DNA of 64,000 nucleotides from Bacteroidota bacterium (GCA_005772895.1 SXIH01000055.1:1-64000); one strand, 5' to 3'; shown: positions 8,641 to 15,879, numbered from the stretch's first letter. The notes: generated by a model not told the origin, from the sequence alone. Program-made: numbers and translations.

Positions 8641-9462
8641 TTATTGTTCAATTACTTTTAGAGAAGGATTGTGAAACAATGCTTTTGGAAAAGGAAGTGA
8701 TTGTCCACTATCAATAATTAATACATCAAGCAGATTAATATTTTTTAAACACTGAGGAAAAAATCCCATTGAACCACTATAAGCAACATCCAACTCTTTT
8801 AAATTAACCATACTGCAAATAGCAGAAGGGAATTCCATTAATTCGTTTCTGCCTAAATAAAAATATTTCATGTTCACCAATTTTAACAAAGAAAAGGGGA
8901 GCGTTTGCAAATCGTTGTTGCCAATGTATAAATATTCTAAACTTACAATGTTGCCAATGCTATCAGGAAGTGATTTTATGTCGTTGTACGACAAATAAAA
9001 TTGTTCGAGTTTTCTTAGATTGCAAATTTCATTTGGAAGTGACTTTAGTAAATTGTCTTTGATAGAAAGCTCATTCAAATTTTTTAATTGTCCGATACTG
9101 GCAGGAAGTTGTTTTAACTTATTGCTGCTTAAAATACATTTTTCAAGTTTTTTTAAATCACCAAAATTTTCGGGTAAAGAAATTAATTTATTTCTGAAAA
9201 GATTCAATACTTTGAGATTAGGCAGTTTGCAAAGCTCTGCCGGCAATGTTTTTAAGTCATTGTTATTGAGCTCCAGTTTTTCTAAATTAACAAGTTTGAG
9301 AATGTCAGGAGGAATTGTATCGAGATTTTTGAAAGCAATTTTTATTTGATAAACCTGAGTAGGATTCCGGAGTGCCTCTTCAAAGGATTTATATACTTTG
9401 TCTTTTTGTGCAAAAGAAAAAGTTGTAAGAAAGCAAAATAATAGTACCAGGTATTTTTTCAT
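8641..9462 (-). CDS. Exported leucine-rich repeat protein
   Basis: About 273 residues from the ATG at 9462 (MKKYLVLLFCFLTTFSFAQ, a signal peptide); the frame also has a TTG two codons earlier. After a short N-terminal region, some eight 23-residue leucine-rich repeats follow with the pattern LxxLxxLxLxxNxLxxLPxxIxxL (for example NLEKLELNNNDLKTLP). This is the class of LRR shared with bacterial surface and effector proteins. The last repeats are degenerate. The gene is directly upstream of the GNAT gene with a 2-bp gap. It is probably a binding protein in the periplasm or on the surface; the partner is unknown. Confidence 0.85.
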   Translation of the reverse strand: MKKYLVLLFCFLTTFSFAQKDKVYKSFEEALRNPTQVYQIKIAFKNLDTIPPDILKLVNLEKLELNNNDLKTLPAELCKLPNLKVLNLFRNKLISLPENFGDLKKLEKCILSSNKLKQLPASIGQLKNLNELSIKDNLLKSLPNEICNLRKLEQFYLSYNDIKSLPDSIGNIVSLEYLYIGNNDLQTLPFSLLKLVNMKYFYLGRNELMEFPSAICSMVNLKELDVAYSGSMGFFPQCLKNINLLDVLIIDSGQSLPFPKALFHNPSLKVIEQ

Positions 9463-9538
9463 AATCAAAAGTTTAAAATTTCCCGGGGATGTACTATAAA
9501 GATACGAAAAAGGAAGGATTATTCTCTATTAAAATAAA

Positions 9539-9567
9539 ACTCCGGTTAATACATTGTTAACCGGAGT
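9539..9567 (-). terminator. Bidirectional intrinsic terminator
   Basis: ACTCCGGTTAA (9539-9549) and TTAACCGGAGT (9557-9567) form a perfect 11-bp stem with a 7-nt loop, with A-rich sequence before and TTTTTAAAA after. On the minus strand it terminates the small membrane-protein gene, with GTTTTATTTT following. Confidence 0.8.
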
Positions 9568-9576
9568 TTTTAAAAA

Positions 9577-9888
9577 TTACATATTAGCAACAATAGCGAC
9601 TAAAATTACAATTAAGATAACAGCAGCTAAAACGCTCATACTAATGATAGCACAAATTCTACCACCATTCATGTTTTTGTATGATGCCAGAGTATATGCA
9701 TTTGGGTTTTGTGCATATATAGACTTACACTCTTTTGCTTTTGAAACAGCAATAATCGCAAGTATTAAGCCTATTAGTCCCATAAAGACTAAAGATAAAA
9801 TTCCCAGCACTAAAACGGCTGTTGAGCCGGGAAGCTGTTGTGCAGGTTGAAACGAAGCATTTCCTTGATTAGGTATAGTACTTTCCAT
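9577..9888 (-). CDS. Small membrane protein related to CCC-motif/DUF4190 proteins
   Basis: The 103-residue protein has two membrane segments (VLVLGILSLVFMGLIGLILA and IISMSVLAAVILIVILVAIV). They flank a loop SKAKECKSIYAQNPNAYTLA and the motif NGGRICAIISM. This architecture matches the small Bacteroidota proteins named for a CCC motif in the first membrane segment, whose loop also has a (K)x(Y)xxNP pattern. Here the three cysteines of the first segment are replaced by FMG, so the family link rests on the loop and the second segment. It is followed by a clear terminator and is monocistronic. No function is known. Confidence 0.65.
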   Translation of the reverse strand: MESTIPNQGNASFQPAQQLPGSTAVLVLGILSLVFMGLIGLILAIIAVSKAKECKSIYAQNPNAYTLASYKNMNGGRICAIISMSVLAAVILIVILVAIVANM

Positions 9889-10020
9889 AGTTTATTTTTT
9901 TTACTAAGATAGAATTTATTTTGTATTTCCTATAATTAATCCATTTTGGTTGAATAAAAACCTCTTTTTTAAGAAACAAAGCCTTTTTATTCACGTAGAC
10001 AAGGTATCGTTCTTTATTAA

Positions 10021-10028
10021 AAGGAGGT
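10021..10028 (+). promoter_or_regulatory. Strong Shine-Dalgarno sequence before mltF
   Basis: AAGGAGGT at 10021-10028 lies 3 bases before the ATG at 10032, a near-complete complement to the 16S rRNA 3' end. Other starts in this window are preceded by A-rich sequence without such a site, as is usual in Bacteroidota. It fixes the start of mltF. Confidence 0.8.
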
Positions 10029-10031
10029 AAT

Positions 10032-11510
10032 ATGACTTTTGCATATAACCGAAATAAGATAATATTTTCCTTGTTTGTTTTTATAGGAATAGTTTGTATT
10101 TGCTTAACTCAATACAGCACTAAGCAAAATGCACGGAGCGACCTTGTGCCATCCAACATCTACGATCTTCCTCAAATAAAAAAGCGTGGTAAAATTATAG
10201 CGCTTACCGATAACTCATCTACTAGTTTTTACATTTATAAAGGTGATTCTTTGGGTTATGAATACGAACAATTGAGTTTGTTTGCCAAAGAAATTGGAGT
10301 GGAACTTCAAATGGTTCTAGCAAAAAATATGGATACCATTTTTAACCAATTAAATACTTGTGAAGTAGATATTATAGCAGCAAATTTAACAGTTACTCAA
10401 GAACGTTCTTCTATTGTAGATTTTTCTTCTCCATTTATGTTTGCGCAACAGGTACTTGTTCAGCGAAAACCCAAAGGCTGGGAAAATATGTCGGGTAAAG
10501 AAATCAACAAACAACTTATCAGAAACACGGTTGACTTAAGCGGCAAAAATATTTTTGTCCGCAAAGGTTCATCTTTTTACTCCCGTTTAAAAAGTTTATC
10601 AGAAGAAATCGGGGAAAAAATAAATATCATTGAAGCTCCGGGAGAAGTAAACACAGAGCAATTGATAAGTATGGTGGCAAACGGACAAATTGATTATACG
10701 ATTGCCGATGAAAATGTGGCACTTAATAATCAAACCTACTTTTCGAACATTGATGTTGAAACTCCAATTAGTTTTCCTCAAAAAATAGCTTGGGCCATTC
10801 GGAAAGATTCCCCGGAATTATTGCAAGCACTTAATGTTTGGATAGAAAAAAGAAAAAACGAAAAAGAAAGCACCGAATTGTATGCAAAATATTTTAAAAA
10901 GAAAAAATCGCATGGTAGTGGAATTGGGAAATATGTTTCTTATTCAGGCGGAATAATATCGGAGTACGATGATCTAATAAAAACCTACAGTAAAAAAATT
11001 GATTGGGATTGGCAGCTGTTAGCATCACTCATTTATCAAGAATCGCATTTTTCTCCAACAGCACGCTCCTGGGCGGGAGCAAACGGATTTATGCAACTTA
11101 TTCCATCAACAGCAAAACACTACGGATTAGATACCATTGATGCAACAGCCGAACAAAGTTTGAAAGCAGGAACAAGTTTTATTTTTGACTTGGATAGATA
11201 TTGGAAAAAATATGTCCCCGATAAACAAGAGCGGATCAAATTTGTACTGGCTTCTTATAATGCCGGTTTGGGGCACGTAATTGATGCGCGTAATCTTGCC
11301 GGAAAATATGGTAAAAAACAAAATGTCTGGACCGGTAATGTGGAAGATATGATTCTGCAAAAATCAAATCCAATGATTTACAACGACCCAATTGTGAAGT
11401 GTGGCTATTGCAGAGGACAAGAAACCTACTCGTATGTAAAAGAAATTATCAAACGATATCATCATTATAAAACAATGCCGGAGAATGTTCCCGCTCTGGT
11501 AAGTAATTAA
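10032..11510 (+). CDS. mltF: Membrane-bound lytic murein transglycosylase F (MltF-type)
   Basis: The 492-residue protein has an N-terminal membrane anchor (IIFSLFVFIGIVCICLT). Then comes a periplasmic-binding-protein-like domain at about residues 45-285 (LPQIKKRGKIIALTDNSSTS, CEVDIIAANLTVTQERS, DFSSPFMF). The C-terminal SLT lysozyme-like domain spans about 310-470. The catalytic Glu is Glu337 in LIYQESHFSP, followed by GANGFMQLIPSTAKHYGL and FVLASYNAGLGHV. The family cleaves the MurNAc-GlcNAc bond of peptidoglycan to give anhydro-muropeptides, and the binding domain modulates activity. The length matches E. coli MltF. The start is fixed by a strong ribosome site, which is unusual here. Confidence 0.93.
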   Translation: MTFAYNRNKIIFSLFVFIGIVCICLTQYSTKQNARSDLVPSNIYDLPQIKKRGKIIALTDNSSTSFYIYKGDSLGYEYEQLSLFAKEIGVELQMVLAKNMDTIFNQLNTCEVDIIAANLTVTQERSSIVDFSSPFMFAQQVLVQRKPKGWENMSGKEINKQLIRNTVDLSGKNIFVRKGSSFYSRLKSLSEEIGEKINIIEAPGEVNTEQLISMVANGQIDYTIADENVALNNQTYFSNIDVETPISFPQKIAWAIRKDSPELLQALNVWIEKRKNEKESTELYAKYFKKKKSHGSGIGKYVSYSGGIISEYDDLIKTYSKKIDWDWQLLASLIYQESHFSPTARSWAGANGFMQLIPSTAKHYGLDTIDATAEQSLKAGTSFIFDLDRYWKKYVPDKQERIKFVLASYNAGLGHVIDARNLAGKYGKKQNVWTGNVEDMILQKSNPMIYNDPIVKCGYCRGQETYSYVKEIIKRYHHYKTMPENVPALVSN

Positions 11511-11511
11511 T

Positions 11512-12198
11512 CTAACCGGCAGAACAAAAATTACATCCAAGCTCTTGCGCTCTGTTTAAAGCCCATATTCCGGTTGGCATTAATTGTATTCCTGGTAAAA
11601 CATTGTCGAGAAATTCTTTTTTTACAACTTCTTTATCCAATTTAAGACTTTCAGCTAAACTTTCTGCACTGTGTTCGAGTCCTTTTTTGCAGACAGCGAT
11701 CATTCCACCACGTTTTTGAAATAGTTCAAAACAATCATCATCTTCGGTTTTACATTTAGCAAAAATATTTCTTAATGTAATTTCTTTTGTTTCCGGGTCC
11801 TTCAATTCTACACGTTTCCCAAATCCGTATTTTTCCCACAACGGGTAGGCAAGTGCAAGCGAACCTCCTGCATAGCGTAATATAATTACAACCGACAAAT
11901 CTTTATCGGGAATTTCCATATCATTATAGGTGTCCATTAATGTTAATGCCCAACTCAAGGGTCCTCCATTATTATGTTTACACATATCAAACACCATTTT
12001 ATGTTTTTTTCCTTCCATTTGTGAAAACCATTTTTCTGCTTCTTCTGAACCGACTAATGGAGCAGTACTCCCGCCTGCCGGACGGGCAGGTTGTGCTTGT
12101 GTCTTTAAAGGTGAAACAATGGATGATAAACCAAAGGCTGCCGCACCACCAAGTATAGTTCGGATAAAACCCCTGCGATGTGTTGTTTGTTCTTTCAT
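11512..12198 (-). CDS. Tat-exported DsrE-like protein with C-terminal CxxC
   Basis: The 228-residue product starts with a twin-arginine signal (HRRGFIRTILGGAAAFGLSS), so it should be exported folded. The mature part has the alternating pattern of DsrE/DsrF-like proteins: HKMVFDMCKHNNGGPLSWAL, SVVIILRYAGGSLALAY, and near the end LMPTGIWALNRAQELGC. The chain ends in CNFC (Cys222, Cys225) three residues from the terminus. DsrE-type proteins take part in sulfur transfer, but a sulfur role here is inference. Directly after the signal peptide, QPARPAGGS is encoded by a copy of the 21-bp PARPxGG repeat (12070-12090). The gene's stop faces mltF with one base between. A promoter with ideal spacing lies upstream. 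Confidence 0.7.
   Translation of the reverse strand: MKEQTTHRRGFIRTILGGAAAFGLSSIVSPLKTQAQPARPAGGSTAPLVGSEEAEKWFSQMEGKKHKMVFDMCKHNNGGPLSWALTLMDTYNDMEIPDKDLSVVIILRYAGGSLALAYPLWEKYGFGKRVELKDPETKEITLRNIFAKCKTEDDDCFELFQKRGGMIAVCKKGLEHSAESLAESLKLDKEVVKKEFLDNVLPGIQLMPTGIWALNRAQELGCNFCSAG
12070..12090 (-). repeat. PARPxGG 21-bp repeat, copy 1 (in coding sequence)
   Basis: On the coding strand the copy reads CCTGCCCGTCCG-GC-AGGCGGG, seven in-frame codons (Pro-Ala-Arg-Pro-Ala-Gly-Gly) placed between Tat signal and mature domain. It has terminal complementary ends CCTGCC/GGCGGG. Other copies are at 26572-26592 and 54117-54137. Confidence 0.8.
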
Positions 12199-12244
12199 AT
12201 TGTCTGATTTATTTATAGACGTACAATTTCAATATTAATGCTTT

Positions 12245-12274
12245 CAAATGTAGGTTTTTTCAAATATTGTTCAA
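12245..12274 (-). promoter_or_regulatory. Bacteroidota-type promoter for the Tat/DsrE-like gene
   Basis: Minus strand TTG (12274-12272) and TACATTTG (12252-12245) are 19 bp apart, the ideal spacing for the phylum's housekeeping sigma factor. The start codon is 47 bp downstream of the box. Confidence 0.6.
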
Positions 12275-12315
12275 ACTATTTGTTGCCGGAAATATAATTG
12301 CAAGTATTAATATTC

Positions 12316-12323
12316 TATATTTG
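12316..12323 (+). promoter_or_regulatory. Bacteroidota -7 box
   Basis: TATATTTG fits TAnnTTTG and lies 25 bp before the ATG of the T9SS cargo gene at 12349. The nearest upstream TTG (12298-12300) is only 15 bp away, so the -33 part is weak. Confidence 0.4.
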
Positions 12324-12348
12324 ATATGTCTAACTAAAAACTAAAAAC

Positions 12349-13470
12349 ATGATGAAAAAATTACAAATCGTAATGTCTTTACTGGTTGTTTCAACAACCT
12401 GTTTTGCTCAGCAAAATAATAGTGAAGCAGCACCATTTCCATCTTCTACTTCTTCTACTGAGCAAAGAGCTTTATGGACAATTCAGCTGGATGAAGACCC
12501 GAAACCAATCGCTTTAGGATTAGCCGGAGCTTTATGGACAGGAACAGAATTTTGGTTATCGAAATGGGCAAATGATTCATTGTTTACAGCAAATGCTGCC
12601 GGTAGCATGACGAGCTCATTTACAATCCCCGGAATTACAGGAACAAGAAGTATGACAACCAATGGCACACATATTTATATTGGAGCTAATACTTCCAGCA
12701 TTTTTCAAGTAGATCCTGTTTCTAAAACTTTAATCAGCACAATCACAACTTCGGTTACCAATTGCAGATATGTTGCTTATGACCCAACTTTAAATGCAGG
12801 TGCCGGTGGATTTTGGACAGGTTCTTATGGTTCTGATATTACTGCTGTGAGTATGACAGGTGCAACTTTGTCAACTATTTCTGCTGCAACTCATGGTTTA
12901 ACAGGAATTTACGGGTTGGCTTATGATCCATATTCAACAGGTGGTCCGTATTTATGGGCGAATGACCAAGATGCTACAGGCGCAACTTTACAACAAATAT
13001 CAATTGCTACAGGTGCTATGACCGGACTTAGCCATGATACAAATCTTGATTTACAAGGTGGTGCAGGAGTAGGTACAGGATTAGCTGGTGGTTTATTTAT
13101 TACTAATTCATTTGTTGGAGGACAAAAAACAATTGGTGGTTTGAACCAAGGAAATTCTTTGTTTGCTTACGAATTATCTGACCCTGTTGGAATCAATTCA
13201 ATTGATAAAAATGAATTTGAATTATCTGTTTTCCCAAATCCTTCTGTGGATGCAGCTACTGTGAATTTCAAATTGACTTCTGAAGAAATGGTTACTGTAG
13301 AAGTTTACAATATTGTTGGAAGTTTGGTTTCTACAATTGAATCAGGAAACAAAACTGCTGGAACTCATTCAATCAAAATTGATAATTCTGATTTATCAAA
13401 TGGATCTTACTTTGTAAAATTAACTGTAGGAAATTCTACAGTTGCTAGTAAGTTTAACGTGATTAAATAA
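12349..13470 (+). CDS. Secreted propeller-like protein with T9SS type A sorting domain
   Basis: The 373-residue protein begins with a signal peptide (MMKKLQIVMSLLVVSTTCFA). The body contains Gly/Thr-rich strands with repeated blade-like units (GLAGALWTGTEFWLSKW, GTHIYIGANTSSIFQVDPVS, GAGGFWTGSYGSDITAVSMT, GLAYDPYSTGGPYLWANDQD), pointing to a beta-propeller of the kind seen in surface sensors and adhesins. The C-terminal about 80 residues (FELSVFPNPSVDAATVNFKL to ASKFNVIK) are a type A sorting domain. A strong terminator follows the stop. The ligand is unknown; secretion through the type IX system is well supported by the domain. Confidence 0.85.
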   Translation: MMKKLQIVMSLLVVSTTCFAQQNNSEAAPFPSSTSSTEQRALWTIQLDEDPKPIALGLAGALWTGTEFWLSKWANDSLFTANAAGSMTSSFTIPGITGTRSMTTNGTHIYIGANTSSIFQVDPVSKTLISTITTSVTNCRYVAYDPTLNAGAGGFWTGSYGSDITAVSMTGATLSTISAATHGLTGIYGLAYDPYSTGGPYLWANDQDATGATLQQISIATGAMTGLSHDTNLDLQGGAGVGTGLAGGLFITNSFVGGQKTIGGLNQGNSLFAYELSDPVGINSIDKNEFELSVFPNPSVDAATVNFKLTSEEMVTVEVYNIVGSLVSTIESGNKTAGTHSIKIDNSDLSNGSYFVKLTVGNSTVASKFNVIK

Positions 13471-13489
13471 ATCTAATATCGTATTTCAA

Positions 13490-13524
13490 AAAAAAGTCCA
13501 GACAATTATTGTCTGGACTTTTTT
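13490..13524 (+). terminator. Intrinsic terminator, shared by convergent genes
   Basis: AAAAAAGTCCAGACAA pairs with TTGTCTGGACTTTTTT (stem 13490-13505 / 13509-13524, loop TTA). It follows the T9SS cargo gene and also reaches the end of the ORF6N gene on the other strand. Confidence 0.85.
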
Positions 13525-14068
13525 ATTTCCCTTTTATCTTATACCCAATTTGTTTTCTATCCTTTGGGTTTTCTTTTTTGTCAAGTAATTCATCCAAGTA
13601 TTGAAACACAACCTCCATGTTTTTATCATGGTTGTCCACTTTCTTTCTGATTTTTTCGATTTCCAGGCGGAGTTCGGTATTGTCCGTTAACATTTGACGA
13701 ATACGAGTGAATATTCTAATGATTTGGATATTCACTTTTATAGCTCTTTCACTATTCAAAACACTGGACAACATTGCGACTCCTTGTTCGGTAAAAACCA
13801 TTGGAAAGTACCTGGCACCGCCACGTCCAATCTTTGAGGTCACAATTTGTGACCTCAAAGATTCAAACTCTTTTTGATTTAATTCGAACATAAAATCATT
13901 AGGAAATCTTTCATTGTTTCGTTTAACAGATTGTTTTAGAGCTTTAGTTTCCACGCCATATAATTCAGCCAAATCACTATCTATCATTACTTTCTGCCCT
14001 CTTATATAATAAATCTGATTCATTATAATTTCATCTGGAACTTTTACTACTGCTTTACTTTTTGCCAT
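13523..14068 (-). CDS. ORF6N-domain DNA-binding protein
   Basis: I start the protein at the ATG at 14068 (MAKSKAVVKVPDEIIMNQIY), giving about 181 residues; six more codons are open upstream. The ORF6N domain (phage regulatory DNA-binding, related to KilA-N/BRO proteins) is complete: IYYIRGQKVMIDSDLAELYG, VETKALKQSVKRNNERFPND, FMFELNQKEFESLRSQIVTS, and FTEQGVAMLSSVLNSERAI. A helical coiled C-terminus follows. The codons for SLRSQIVTSK are a perfect 15-bp-arm palindrome (13831-13861), and six similar palindromes lie upstream. Such proteins occur both in phages and as free-standing chromosomal genes; there are no phage genes around this one. A -7 box TACTTTTG lies at 14084-14091. Confidence 0.9.
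   Translation of the reverse strand: MAKSKAVVKVPDEIIMNQIYYIRGQKVMIDSDLAELYGVETKALKQSVKRNNERFPNDFMFELNQKEFESLRSQIVTSKIGRGGARYFPMVFTEQGVAMLSSVLNSERAIKVNIQIIRIFTRIRQMLTDNTELRLEIEKIRKKVDNHDKNMEVVFQYLDELLDKKENPKDRKQIGYKIKGK
13831..13861. repeat. Palindrome inside the ORF6N coding sequence
   Basis: TCTTTGAGGTCACAA (13831-13845), one central T, then TTGTGACCTCAAAGA (13847-13861): perfect 15-bp arms. Read in the gene's frame it encodes SLRSQIVTSK. Its core is the same as in the palindromes at 14163-14195 and 14344-14372. Confidence 0.95.
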
Positions 14069-14083
14069 ATAACTAGTTTTTTG

Positions 14084-14091
14084 CAAAAGTA
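14084..14091 (-). promoter_or_regulatory. -7 box of the ORF6N gene
   Basis: Minus strand TACTTTTG matches TAnnTTTG and predicts transcription beginning near 14080, 12 bp before the ATG. All six upstream palindromes (14129 and beyond) then lie outside the message, in operator or enhancer position. The -33 match is weak. Confidence 0.45.
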
Positions 14092-14128
14092 AATCTTCTC
14101 ACTGCCAAAATGAGGGTTTGTAAATAAA

Positions 14129-14372
14129 AAATTGGAGGACGCAATTTGCGACCTCCAATTTGGAACTTGAAGTCACAATTTGTGACTTCAAGTTCAAGTT
14201 ATTCAATCTTGATGTTCCAATCTGGAACATCAAGATTCTTTGAGGCCGCAATTTGCGACCTCAAAGAATAAAAAAAGGCATCGCATAGAGTGATACCTTA
14301 TGTTTCAGGATTTTCTTTAAGGTGCCAATTTGGCTCCTTAAACTTTTGAGGTCACAATTTGTGACCTCAAAA
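14129..14372. repeat. Array of six ORF6N-type palindromes
   Basis: Six inverted repeats with a single central base stand in 244 bp: A 14129-14161 (one mismatch), B 14163-14195 (16-bp arms GAACTTGAAGTCACAA, perfect), C 14205-14237 (15-bp arms AATCTTGATGTTCCA, perfect), D 14235-14269 (17-bp arms, one mismatch), E 14316-14342 (one mismatch), F 14344-14372 (14-bp arms, perfect). C and D share three bases. All centre on CAAT(T/C)TG, while the outer bases differ and change together on both arms. A further imperfect hairpin (AAGGCATCGC...GTGATACCTT) lies at about 14277-14301. F starts right after the stop of the gene upstream. The array fills the whole gap between two same-strand genes. Confidence 0.92.
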
Positions 14373-14374
14373 AT

Positions 14375-15211
14375 TTATTCCACCGTAATTTTTCCTGTTA
14401 ATGTTTTTCCATCATTCACGATGTTGTAGAAATATACACCGCTGTTCATTTTTGGAAGTACAATTGTATTTTTATCGGACGAACCTTTGAATTGTTCTTT
14501 CCCTAAAATATCTGTGATAGTAATTTGTTCTATTTGGGTCATGTTGCTAAATGTAATTGTATTGCCCGACACAACAGGATTTGGATAAGGAATAATTTTT
14601 CCATTTCCTTTTGCTGTTTGCGAAATTCCTGTTGTTGTAGTATAGTAAACTGTAATACGCATGTGATCGATTGAAGTAACAACTGTTGATCCACAGACGT
14701 AACTAATGGATGCGAAGGCTGCACCAAAACCAGCGGCATTTACTTCTCCCGGTGTCCAGGTGGTGCCCCAGAGATCAGTAGGTGAGCCATAACTTACATA
14801 AGTATCAACTGTCGGCCAGTCTGTACTTGTATCCATTTTATTTGCGCCTGTTGTTACTCCTGCTTTCGTCAATTGAACACCATTGTCTACAACAACTCCG
14901 CCTATTCCGGAGGATCTTTTTTTCTCTACTTCCAAAACAATTCCATCAATTACTGCTCCAACAGGAATAGCAAAACCAAAATCACTCACAGTTAAACATT
15001 GTGTGTTTTGATCACAGCAATCACAATGAGTTGCAGTTGCGTATACATTGTCCGAAGCCGTAACATTTCCGGCAGGAGCATAACCCACAGTGCTGCTATA
15101 CGCAAATGCACACATGGTATTGGTTGTAGCGGTTGGGCTACTTGTTACAGAAATTTGTGCTAATGAAATTGTTGTTGTGAAAATGGAAATGATTAGTAGT
15201 AGTTTTTTCAT
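14375..15211 (-). CDS. Secreted protein with T9SS type A sorting domain
   Basis: The 278-residue protein carries a signal peptide (MKKLLLIISIFTTTISLAQ). Then comes a Cys-rich beta domain (HCDCCDQNTQC is notable) with the strands DGIVLEVEKKRSSGIGGVVV and SIDHMRITVYYTTTTG, which resemble a jelly-roll/lectin-like surface domain. Residues from about 200 (GKIIPYPNPVVSGNTITFSN to KTLTGKITVE) form a type A sorting domain. The stop is at the edge of palindrome F, which may act as its terminator. A TATATTTG box lies at 15258-15265. The ligand or substrate is unknown. Confidence 0.8.
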   Translation of the reverse strand: MKKLLLIISIFTTTISLAQISVTSSPTATTNTMCAFAYSSTVGYAPAGNVTASDNVYATATHCDCCDQNTQCLTVSDFGFAIPVGAVIDGIVLEVEKKRSSGIGGVVVDNGVQLTKAGVTTGANKMDTSTDWPTVDTYVSYGSPTDLWGTTWTPGEVNAAGFGAAFASISYVCGSTVVTSIDHMRITVYYTTTTGISQTAKGNGKIIPYPNPVVSGNTITFSNMTQIEQITITDILGKEQFKGSSDKNTIVLPKMNSGVYFYNIVNDGKTLTGKITVE

Positions 15212-15257
15212 GGGAGGATGTTTAGTAGTACTAATTTACTCTTTTTATTTTTTGTCG

Positions 15258-15265
15258 CAAATATA
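15258..15265 (-). promoter_or_regulatory. -7 box upstream of T9SS cargo gene
   Basis: Minus strand TATATTTG fits TAnnTTTG, 47 bp before the start of the gene ending at 14375. No good -33 element is seen. Confidence 0.4.
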
Positions 15266-15291
15266 GAATCTTGGTGTTTTTAAGTGGAATA

Positions 15292-15828
15292 TTAAGAAAC
15301 GTTTATTTTTTCAGTAAATTTTTCTATCCCAAACCCTCCATCTTTTTCTCCAACTAATGTAATTCCACTAAAGTCTTTTTCTAGAATAATTCTTTTAAAT
15401 CCATTATTCCCATTACTAGGATTTCTTTGTTCCCAAACAACAGTTCCATTTCTTAAGGAGTCCATTGTTATTGCGCCCGTCCATATTTCTATGTTTTCTG
15501 TCGTATATTTTTTGCCTGCAGAAAGGTTATTTGTTCCATATTCGAGAAATGTATGTACTTCAATTTCAAAATAGTTTTCTTTAACTTGTTTTAATATAGC
15601 TTTTGAAAAGAGAGTGTCTTCGGGCACAATTGCTTTGTCTTCCCAATATCTAATATATGAACCGATAATTTTTTTATGTTGCGAAGTAATATTTTCAGAT
15701 TTTATTTTTTCTGAAGTGATTGCAAAAATGATACTTCCAACAATTCCCAGTAGGAATCCTAGTCCAATTTCAATAGGGTTTAATTCTGAAAGCCAATTCA
15801 ATACTATACATTCACAAATTAGTATCAT
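15292..15828 (-). CDS. Hypothetical protein with one N-terminal membrane segment
   Basis: The 178-residue protein has a membrane segment at about residues 20-37 (IEIGLGFLLGIVGSIIFAIT). A soluble, probably cytoplasmic beta-rich domain follows (IIGSYIRYWEDKAIVP, YFEIEVHTFLEYGT, IEIWTGAITMDSLRNGTVVW). The end, NGFKRIILEKDFSGITLVGE, has the spacing of a small beta-barrel or lipocalin-like fold. I do not recognise a family. The gene stands between a T9SS cargo gene and nrdA on the same strand, without strong promoter signals. Confidence 0.65.
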   Translation of the reverse strand: MILICECIVLNWLSELNPIEIGLGFLLGIVGSIIFAITSEKIKSENITSQHKKIIGSYIRYWEDKAIVPEDTLFSKAILKQVKENYFEIEVHTFLEYGTNNLSAGKKYTTENIEIWTGAITMDSLRNGTVVWEQRNPSNGNNGFKRIILEKDFSGITLVGEKDGGFGIEKFTEKINVS

Positions 15829-15850
15829 TTTTTAGTTTTTATATTCCGAC

Positions 15851-15879
15851 AAAAAACCCCCGCCAACAAGCGAGGGTTT
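15851..15879 (-). terminator. Intrinsic terminator of nrdA
   Basis: On the minus strand, GAAACCCTCGC pairs with GCGGGGGTTT around TTGTTG with a one-base imperfection, followed by a run of T. It is 36 bp after the nrdA stop. An AT-rich repeat-like stretch (ATAATTCAAAATTTATAATT) lies between. Confidence 0.7.

Noticed and set aside
13523-14372. Prophage or CRISPR explanation for the ORF6N locus
   Set aside because: No integrase, structural phage genes or att sites surround it; the repeats are palindromes of differing sequence without equal spacers, unlike a CRISPR array.
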